A stretch of 5,753 nt of DNA from an uncultured Lachnospiraceae bacterium (GTDB taxonomy: Bacteria > Bacillota_A > Clostridia > Lachnospirales > Lachnospiraceae). Positions 1-4,873 of the stretch are shown piece after piece (positions within the stretch are counted from its first letter, which is position 1; the number at the start of each line of letters is the position of its first letter). The stretch covers positions 1 to 5,753 of the forward strand of contig CAMWWS010000193.1 of NCBI GenBank assembly GCA_947178085.1, written 5' to 3'. A program made the position numbers and the translations under genes. The notes below the pieces were generated by a model. The model searched no databases. It had not been told where the DNA came from and saw only the letters and a list, made by a program, of their open reading frames with translations.

Positions 1-333
1 ATGCAGGGAAATCATTCTGAAAAGACACCGGACTACTTTGACGGAGATACTTATATCCAACACAATACAGGAATCGCAGATGGTCTTTCCGGCTTAGGCG
101 ACGCCCTTGCTGCTTTGGCTAAACAGAATATCCGGATGATTTACACCACGATTCATCAGGTACTTGCACAGGGAAATTATGTACTGGCTGTCAGCGAAGG
201 GACTTTTGGCGAAGCTCCTACCAGCTACTATGACTTATGGAGAGTGGAGAATGGAAAGATTGCCGAGCATTGGGATGTAATGGAAACGATTGCAGACAAA
301 GAAAGCTGGCAGAACACAAACGGAAAGTTCTAA
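1..333 (+). CDS. SnoaL-like (NTF2-fold) protein, 5' end cut by the window
   Basis: C-terminal part of a SnoaL-like polyketide-cyclase/NTF2-fold protein, closest by recollection to the group annotated 'predicted SnoaL-like aldol condensation-catalyzing enzyme'. Visible family signatures are YIQHN followed by a (V/I)ADG turn (residues 19-28), a central strand with ANYVLAVSEG-like character (QGNYVLAVSEG, about 57-67), and the closing YYDLWRVENGKIAEHWDV (about 76-93), typical of the last beta strands lining the pocket. Family members usually run about 130-150 residues with a leading helix before the IQHN motif. Only 110 residues are seen, and the ATG at base 1 fits an internal Met of that helix, so the real start probably lies upstream. 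The natural substrate is unknown; many such proteins are cofactor-free small-molecule binding or hydrolase/cyclase folds. The next gene begins 22 bases downstream on the same strand with no terminator between, so co-transcription with the ADP-ribosylation genes is plausible. Confidence 0.8.
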   Translation: MQGNHSEKTPDYFDGDTYIQHNTGIADGLSGLGDALAALAKQNIRMIYTTIHQVLAQGNYVLAVSEGTFGEAPTSYYDLWRVENGKIAEHWDVMETIADKESWQNTNGKF

Positions 334-340
334 ATAGTAT

Positions 341-348
341 AGGAGGGG
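341..348 (+). promoter_or_regulatory. Ribosome binding site deciding the start of the PPOX-ferredoxin gene
   Basis: AGGAGGGG lies 7 bases before the ATG at 356. A TTG at 350 in the same frame is only one base from this site, so it cannot be the start. Confidence 0.8.
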
Positions 349-355
349 CTTGTAT

Positions 356-991
356 ATGCAGACAGCAGATTACTTGAAAATTTTGAAAAATGATATTCAT
401 TCTGCGGTCTTTGCCACCATAGATGAAAACGGCTTGCCGGATGCAAGAGTAATTGATATTATGCTTGTAGATAATGACAGTCTGTATTTTATAACTGCAA
501 AAGGAAAAAAATTTTACATGCAGCTTATGGAACAGAAATTCGCTGCTGTCAGTGGAATGACCGGCGGAGACCACTCATTAGATAAAAAGGCGATTTCTAT
601 ACGAGGTAAGATACGAAATATTGGAAACACAAAATTGGAAGAAGTTTTTACCGAAAATCCATATATGAAGGAGATTTATCCCAGTATAGAAAGCCGTAAT
701 GCATTGGAGGTTTTTCAAATGTATGAGGGACAGGGCGAATACTTTGATTTATCCGCTAAGCCAATTTACAGGGATACTTTTTATCTGGGTGGGAACCATG
801 ACATCCATACCGGTGCACATGGCTTTTATGTTACGGAAAACTGCAAGCAATGCGGAAAATGTTTCTCGGAATGTCCACAGAACTGTATTAATGTCGTAGA
901 TGAAAAAGTATCAATTAATCAGGCACATTGTCTACACTGCGGCAGATGTTATGAAATTTGCCCAAATAATGCAATTTTGAAAAGAGGTTAA
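356..991 (+). CDS. PPOX-like flavin-binding domain fused to a 2[4Fe-4S] ferredoxin domain
   Basis: A 211-residue predicted cytoplasmic redox protein. Residues 1-145 resemble the split-barrel pyridoxamine-phosphate-oxidase-like (FMN-binding) fold, with the AVFATIDENGLPDARV opening strand pair (about 17-32) and LYFITAKGKKFY (about 43-54). Residues 160-205 form a bacterial-type ferredoxin with two complete CxxCxxCxxxC motifs: Cys163/166/169/173 and Cys192/195/198/202, the last cysteine of each followed by Pro. An extra Cys177 follows the first motif. An electron path between two 4Fe-4S clusters and a bound flavin is the natural reading; the electron donor and final substrate are unknown. Start chosen at ATG 356 from the ribosome binding site. 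The stop is only 5 bases before the sirtuin start, so translational coupling is likely. This position makes it a candidate partner of the SirTM/macrodomain switch. The fold call for the N-terminal half rests on pattern memory; the ferredoxin motifs are certain. Confidence 0.87.
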   Translation: MQTADYLKILKNDIHSAVFATIDENGLPDARVIDIMLVDNDSLYFITAKGKKFYMQLMEQKFAAVSGMTGGDHSLDKKAISIRGKIRNIGNTKLEEVFTENPYMKEIYPSIESRNALEVFQMYEGQGEYFDLSAKPIYRDTFYLGGNHDIHTGAHGFYVTENCKQCGKCFSECPQNCINVVDEKVSINQAHCLHCGRCYEICPNNAILKRG

Positions 992-996
992 GAATT

Positions 997-1932
997 ATGA
1001 AGCAAAATCAAAAAGTGAAAATAGACTGGTCACAGTTGTTAAGCAGCGTTCCCGCAAACGATTATATTTTTCAAGATATACCTTATGAAGAACAGATAGA
1101 ACAGGCAGCCGTATTAATAAAAGAAGCTGATGCTATACTTATTGGTGCAGGGGCAGGCGCGTCTGCTGCCGCGGGACTTACTTACAGTGGCAATCGCTTT
1201 ACCGATAATTTCGGAGAATTCATAGAAAAATACGGTTCTATGCATATGAGGGATATGTATTCGTCGGGATTTTATCCATTTCCTACTCAGGAAGCAAAAT
1301 GGGGCTACTGGTCTAAACACAGTATACTAAACCGTTTCCAGCCTCCTGCCCTACCCTTATACAAGCAGCTTTTTGAAATGGTAAAAGAAAAAGACTACTT
1401 CGTTCTGACAACAAACGTTGACCATCAATTCCAAAAAGCCGGATTCCAGACGAAACGTATCTTTGCAACACAGGGAGATTATGGTAATATTCAATGTGAA
1501 AAAGGTTGCCACCCAAAGATTTATGACGCTGAGGACTTGTTTCATCAAATGGATAAAGCAAGGCACGACTGCCTCATACCTTCAGAATTGGTTCCAAAGT
1601 GTCCTGTATGCGGCGGCAATATGGCTATGCATCTCCGCTGTGACCAGTATTTTGTGGAAGATGAGAATTGGCATGCGGCAGCCGGACGGTATAATGATTT
1701 TCTTTCAAATATGGAAGCGAAAAAAGGCGTATTGCTGGAGCTTGGTGTAGGATTTAATACACCAACGATTATCCGTTTTCCGTTTGAGAAAATGGTTCGT
1801 GAGAATAATAATCTGTCTCTAATCCGTCTAAATAAAGACGAGGCTGTTGTTCCTGAGAGTTTTGGGCACAGAGCTGTCGGTATTGGCGGCGATATGGCTA
1901 AGGTAATCTCTGATTTGAGAGATGCAATTTAA
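997..1932 (+). CDS. Class M sirtuin (SirTM), predicted protein ADP-ribosyltransferase
   Basis: A 311-residue Sir2-family protein. The NAD-binding Rossmann signature is GAGAGASAAAG at residues 50-60, followed by LTYSGNRFTDNF (61-72), which replaces the GIPxFR of ordinary deacetylases. TTNVDHQF at 138-145 replaces the usual TQNID(x)LH. The catalytic HG is replaced by Gln159-Gly160. A zinc ribbon is formed by Cys167/Cys171 and Cys202/Cys205. ELGVGFNTP (248-256) stands where GTS normally lies. In the studied Streptococcus pyogenes SirTM, residues I recall as Asn118, Gln137 and Arg192 matter for activity; Asn140, Gln159 and Arg214 here match with a constant offset of 22. That family transfers ADP-ribose from NAD to a protein rather than deacylating it, and I infer the same here. 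A moderate ribosome binding site (AAGAGG, 982-987) precedes the ATG. It lies 5 bases after the PPOX-ferredoxin gene and 43 bases before the macrodomain gene. The protein target cannot be read from this window, as the usual GcvH-L target gene is absent. Confidence 0.93.
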   Translation: MKQNQKVKIDWSQLLSSVPANDYIFQDIPYEEQIEQAAVLIKEADAILIGAGAGASAAAGLTYSGNRFTDNFGEFIEKYGSMHMRDMYSSGFYPFPTQEAKWGYWSKHSILNRFQPPALPLYKQLFEMVKEKDYFVLTTNVDHQFQKAGFQTKRIFATQGDYGNIQCEKGCHPKIYDAEDLFHQMDKARHDCLIPSELVPKCPVCGGNMAMHLRCDQYFVEDENWHAAAGRYNDFLSNMEAKKGVLLELGVGFNTPTIIRFPFEKMVRENNNLSLIRLNKDEAVVPESFGHRAVGIGGDMAKVISDLRDAI

Positions 1933-1975
1933 ATTGTGTGAAAGCAGGTACTTGTGATTACTGAACAGGAAAAGA

Positions 1976-2854
1976 ATGGGAATCATGAAATACAATAGAA
2001 TGGAAAAGAATCGTATGGAAAAAAATGAAAAAAACACAATAGATACTCTTTTAGAAAAATTGAAAGAAGATTCAGTGGAATACAAAGGATTGGAAACCCG
2101 CGGTTACAGTTTAGCGGAAAAGAAAAACGCCATCCGCTCACTTATGAATATCCGTATGCCAAGAGAACTATCCGACGGATTAACGGATTTACAGGACAAG
2201 TATTTACAGGAAGAATTAAAATCAAAAGGTATCGTATATTTAGCAGATATTCCAACCATACAGCAGCAATTTAACAGTAATATCTCCCATGCTGACAAAA
2301 TATCACTATGGCAGGGAGATATTACAAGGCTTAATGTCGGAGCAATTGTAAATGCCGCCAATTCGCAAATGCTCGGTTGCTTTGTACCTTGCCACAGATG
2401 CATAGATAATGCCATTCACAGTGCGGCAGGAATGCAGCTTCGGGAAGAATGCAACCATATCATGGAACGCAGGCGGATAAAATACGGAAGAAATTATGAA
2501 GAACCGACAGGCACAGCCACTTTGACACTAAGCTATAACCTTCCCTGCGATTATGTTATTCATACAGTAGGACCAATAGTATATGACAGACTTAACGAAC
2601 AGCTTTGCAGAGATTTGCAAAGCTGCTATGAAAATGTTTTGAAATGCTGTCTTGAGCATAACATAAAATCTGTTGCATTCTGCTGCATTTCAACGGGAGA
2701 ATTCCATTTTCCCAACGATAAGGCAGCAGAAATTGCCGTAAAAACGGTAACCAATTTCTTAGATAAACATAGTGACTGCACGGAACGGATTATTTTTAAT
2801 GTCTTTAAGGACAGTGATTTAGAACTTTATGAGAATATCTTTTTACCATCGTAA
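1976..2854 (+). CDS. Zinc-type macrodomain protein, predicted protein-ADP-ribose hydrolase (SirTM partner)
   Basis: A 292-residue protein with an N-terminal helical region (about 20-105) and a macrodomain (about 108-290). Macrodomain signatures are the LWQGDIT strand-turn with Asp115 (111-117), the IVNAANS ribose-binding loop (124-130), the phosphate-loop ISTGEFHFP (238-246) and HTVGP (196-200). The segment GCFVPCHRCIDNAIH (134-148) places Cys135, His140 and Cys142 as the zinc ligands typical of zinc-dependent macrodomains encoded beside SirTM sirtuins. Those enzymes remove the ADP-ribose added by SirTM, and I infer that role. The protein has 12 cysteines in all. Start choice is uncertain: ATG 1976 has AGGA at 1967-1970 five bases upstream, but in-frame ATGs follow at 1985, 2000 and 2015. 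The early residues are a low-complexity NRMEK repeat unlikely to be part of the fold. The final stop is 37 bases from the end of the convergent acetyltransferase gene. Confidence 0.92.
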   Translation: MGIMKYNRMEKNRMEKNEKNTIDTLLEKLKEDSVEYKGLETRGYSLAEKKNAIRSLMNIRMPRELSDGLTDLQDKYLQEELKSKGIVYLADIPTIQQQFNSNISHADKISLWQGDITRLNVGAIVNAANSQMLGCFVPCHRCIDNAIHSAAGMQLREECNHIMERRRIKYGRNYEEPTGTATLTLSYNLPCDYVIHTVGPIVYDRLNEQLCRDLQSCYENVLKCCLEHNIKSVAFCCISTGEFHFPNDKAAEIAVKTVTNFLDKHSDCTERIIFNVFKDSDLELYENIFLPS

Positions 2855-2891
2855 AGATTATTTGCCATAAAAACTATTATAAATTGGTATT

Positions 2892-3326
2892 TTACAACTT
2901 TTTAGTAAAACATATAATTCTGTTTGCCTCTGTAAAATTCATAGCCTTGTGAAATTGACGGCTTTTGTCATTGTCAATTTCACAATCACTGGCAAATTCC
3001 TTGCAGCCCTTATCTTTTGCCCACGTCTCGCACTCTTTCAGCAGCTCTTTGGCATATCCCCTGTTGCGATAGCCTTCCATAATTAAGATTCCCTCTAAAT
3101 ATCCGACAGGAGAGGTTTCAGTTCCTTCCACATAATCATACCGTAATTGGCACTGCGCGAAGCCGACAGGTATATCGTCTACATATTTCAGAAATATCTG
3201 AGCATCATCTTTGGTAAGAAGCTCTGAAAACTCATCGGCTAACCCATCAACAGAATTGTCTTCCCACATTAACACCGCTAATTCAGCTATTGTCTTTACA
3301 TCATTTTTTGAAGCTTTACGTATCAT
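2892..3326 (-). CDS. GNAT acetyltransferase resembling aminoglycoside 6'-N-acetyltransferase, AAC(6')-I type
   Basis: A 144-residue single-domain GNAT protein, almost exactly the size of AAC(6')-Iy/Iaa (about 145). It shares their order of motifs: IRKASKNDVKTIAELAVLMW at the N-terminus, GFAQCQLRYDYVEG (55-68), SPVGYLEGI (72-80), the acetyl-CoA pyrophosphate loop YRNRGYAKELL (86-96), the KGCKEFASD strand (106-114) and FHKAMNF (125-131). The YDYVEG...SP..YLEGI block is characteristic of this AAC(6') subgroup. Known members acetylate the 6'-amino group of aminoglycosides such as tobramycin and kanamycin using acetyl-CoA; many chromosomal copies are poorly expressed or have another natural substrate. 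Start set at ATG 3326 by a GGAGGG site. An in-frame ATG at 3377 would overlap the preceding gene and lacks such a site. It is the last gene of the minus-strand cluster, 16 bases after the GNAT-NUDIX gene. Resistance is inferred from similarity, not shown. Confidence 0.85.
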   Translation of the reverse strand: MIRKASKNDVKTIAELAVLMWEDNSVDGLADEFSELLTKDDAQIFLKYVDDIPVGFAQCQLRYDYVEGTETSPVGYLEGILIMEGYRNRGYAKELLKECETWAKDKGCKEFASDCEIDNDKSRQFHKAMNFTEANRIICFTKKL

Positions 3327-3332
3327 TTTTAT

Positions 3333-3338
3333 CCCTCC
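3333..3338 (-). promoter_or_regulatory. Ribosome binding site of the AAC(6')-like gene
   Basis: On the minus strand GGAGGG stands 6 bases (ATAAAA) before the ATG at 3326. It settles the start against the upstream in-frame ATG at 3377. Confidence 0.78.
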
Positions 3339-3342
3339 GAGT

Positions 3343-4371
3343 TTACAAGCAGCAATCATATTCTTTCTGGAAATCATTTTCTACAAATTCACGCAACCGT
3401 TCTCTTAGTCCGTCTACAAACTGACTTGAGTAGAAAACTTCCCTAAATTCCTGTTTATTCACCCAGCGAAAATCTATGGTTTCTCCTTTTTGAAGCTTTA
3501 TTTTATCTTTAGAAATATCGGTAACACATAAATATCCATGATATAGTGTTGTATCCGATACAATATAATACAAACTTTCCAAAGAATCATCCGCAGTAAT
3601 TCCTGTTTCTTCCAACAATTCTCTCCTGGCTCCGTCTATGAAGCATTCTCCTTTGAGTACGGAACCGCCGGCGCCGCTTTCCCATACCCCCGGATCATTC
3701 GGTTTATCAAAATCCCTTTGCATCAGAAGAATGGACCCATCCTTATGCATGACAAAGACTTCCGCCACTGCATGCCTCAATCCTTTTGGTATTTCTTCAC
3801 CCCGAATCAGGTCACATCCGGCTAATGTGCCATCCTCATAATAAGCATCCCATAGTTCTATGTTCTGTTTATTGTCCATGTTTTCCTTAAAGATATCTTT
3901 TTCCATATATCCACAGGTAAAAGGGAAAAAGTCGAATTTTTTTGTTCCGATATGTTTTGCTCCCAACTTCTCATACCATGTACGAAGTTTCTTGTTTTCC
4001 TCCACAATGCCAATATTCATTTTCTCACAGCCTTTGTCAGAAGCAGTCATAATTGCATGACAAAATAAAGCTTCTCCGATATGCTTATGCCGATATTCTG
4101 GTAAAACACATAAATTATTCAGCTCACATTCATCATTTTCCTGTATATGTAACGAATAATAACCAGAAATCTGTCCAATCTCATCAAAGTATCCGTACAT
4201 AGGCCTGCCTTCTTCATACTGAAAATTAAGCCTTTCAGCTGTTGTCGCAAATGCTGTAAAGCGAGGGGCATTCTCTTCCGTAAATCCATACTCCTGCGCA
4301 ACTGTTAAGAAACTTTTGCTGATCACTTCGACACATTTTTCAATTTCACATCTTTCAATCCGGCGAATCAT
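3343..4371 (-). CDS. GNAT acetyltransferase - NUDIX hydrolase fusion protein
   Basis: A 342-residue two-domain protein. Residues 1-160 are a GNAT domain: the acetyl-CoA loop lies at LCVLPEYRHKHIGEAL (87-102) and the C-terminal signature at WYEKLGAKHIGTKKF (132-146). The loop reads R94-H-K-H97-I-G99, so the first Gly of the usual (R/Q)xxGxG is His97. Residues about 171-342 are a NUDIX domain beginning ELWDAYYEDG, akin to isopentenyl-diphosphate-isomerase-like NUDIX proteins. The NUDIX box is perfect: Gly236, Glu242, Arg250-Glu251, Glu254-Glu255, Gly257 and Ile258, with the EE pair for metal binding. NUDIX enzymes hydrolyse nucleoside diphosphates linked to another group; GNATs transfer acyl groups. 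The substrate of either half is unknown. Start chosen at ATG 4371 behind AGGAGA; a TTG at 4392 precedes that site and is not used. It lies between two other GNAT genes on the same strand, with gaps of 44 and 16 bases. Confidence 0.9.
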   Translation of the reverse strand: MIRRIERCEIEKCVEVISKSFLTVAQEYGFTEENAPRFTAFATTAERLNFQYEEGRPMYGYFDEIGQISGYYSLHIQENDECELNNLCVLPEYRHKHIGEALFCHAIMTASDKGCEKMNIGIVEENKKLRTWYEKLGAKHIGTKKFDFFPFTCGYMEKDIFKENMDNKQNIELWDAYYEDGTLAGCDLIRGEEIPKGLRHAVAEVFVMHKDGSILLMQRDFDKPNDPGVWESGAGGSVLKGECFIDGARRELLEETGITADDSLESLYYIVSDTTLYHGYLCVTDISKDKIKLQKGETIDFRWVNKQEFREVFYSSQFVDGLRERLREFVENDFQKEYDCCL

Positions 4372-4380
4372 ATCATTTAT

Positions 4381-4386
4381 TCTCCT
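4381..4386 (-). promoter_or_regulatory. Ribosome binding site of the GNAT-NUDIX gene
   Basis: On the minus strand AGGAGA lies 9 bases before the ATG at 4371. A second ATG inside the spacer is out of frame and ends at once, so it is not a gene start. Confidence 0.7.
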
Positions 4387-4415
4387 AATCAAGTTGGTTA
4401 TATTTCGTTATTTTG

Positions 4416-4829
4416 TCAATCCCGCCACATTTGCATGCCAGCACCTTCGTGTTCATTGGGGCGTATCTTAAATCCCAATTTCTCATAAAACTGTTCCTTT
4501 CCTTTGGCGGACACAATTACTATTCTTATACGCCAACCGGCTTTTAGCTGATTATCAATGTATGAAACACATTCGTTTACAAGCCGCTTTCCAATTCCTT
4601 GTTTTTGGTATTCAGGCTTAACCATTACATCTGCCAAATATGCAATATCTCCTTTATCCCAAAAGAGACGGGCGCATCCAACAATATTATTTTCTTCTCG
4701 ACACGCTACAATAAAATCAGAATTGTTTAGTCCGGCTTGCGCCTGTTCTTCGATTATCGGCGACCATTCAACTGCCGAACGTAACGCACAATACTCTTTT
4801 ACCGATAACATATTGTTATATTCAAGCAT
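4416..4829 (-). CDS. Small GNAT-family N-acetyltransferase
   Basis: A 137-residue single-domain GNAT protein, cytoplasmic, predicted to transfer an acetyl group from acetyl-CoA to an amine. The central strands are IVGCARLFWDKGDIAYLADV (49-68), then the acetyl-CoA loop VKPEYQKQGIGKRLV (70-84) with intact Gln75-x-x-Gly78-x-Gly80, and the closing signature FYEKLGF (114-120). The C-terminus reads GAGMQMW, common in short GNATs of the YhdJ/ElaA-like small group often annotated only as 'GNAT family'. The substrate cannot be named. Start at ATG 4829 is fixed by AGGAGG six bases upstream; a GTG at 4853 in frame lies before that site. The gene is 44 bases downstream of the CPBP protease gene and 44 bases upstream of the GNAT-NUDIX gene, so it is probably the second gene of a four-gene transcript. 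Confidence 0.9.
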   Translation of the reverse strand: MLEYNNMLSVKEYCALRSAVEWSPIIEEQAQAGLNNSDFIVACREENNIVGCARLFWDKGDIAYLADVMVKPEYQKQGIGKRLVNECVSYIDNQLKAGWRIRIVIVSAKGKEQFYEKLGFKIRPNEHEGAGMQMWRD

Positions 4830-4835
4830 AAAACA

Positions 4836-4841
4836 CCTCCT
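4836..4841 (-). promoter_or_regulatory. Ribosome binding site of the small GNAT gene
   Basis: On the minus strand a consensus AGGAGG (continuing TG) lies 6 bases before the ATG at 4829. It rules out the in-frame GTG at 4853 as the start. Confidence 0.82.
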
Positions 4842-4873
4842 GTATTTCTGCACCTAAAACAACCACTAACTAA

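Noticed and set aside
218..574. 118-codon open frame on the minus strand
   Set aside because: Antisense shadow across the end of the SnoaL-like gene and the PPOX gene; no family resemblance.
1418..1750. 110-codon open frame on the plus strand inside the sirtuin gene
   Set aside because: Out-of-frame shadow of the well-conserved sirtuin sequence.
2834..2862. Imperfect inverted repeat (ATCTTT / AAAGAT with a bulged extension) around the macrodomain stop codon
   Set aside because: The stem has a single G-C pair, a 10-base loop and no T run on either strand, so it is too weak to call a terminator.
2890..2910. TTTTAC / GTAAAA inverted repeat at the end of the AAC(6')-like gene
   Set aside because: Six pairs, nearly all A-T, with a 9-base loop; expected by chance in sequence this AT-rich.
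4387..4419. Perfect TTGACA on the minus strand before the GNAT-NUDIX gene, suggesting an internal promoter
   Set aside because: No acceptable -10 box lies 16-18 bases downstream; the only TATAAC is 11 bases away, too close.
4558..4857. 99-codon open frame on the plus strand opposite the small GNAT gene
   Set aside because: Antisense shadow of a gene with intact GNAT motifs and a consensus ribosome binding site.
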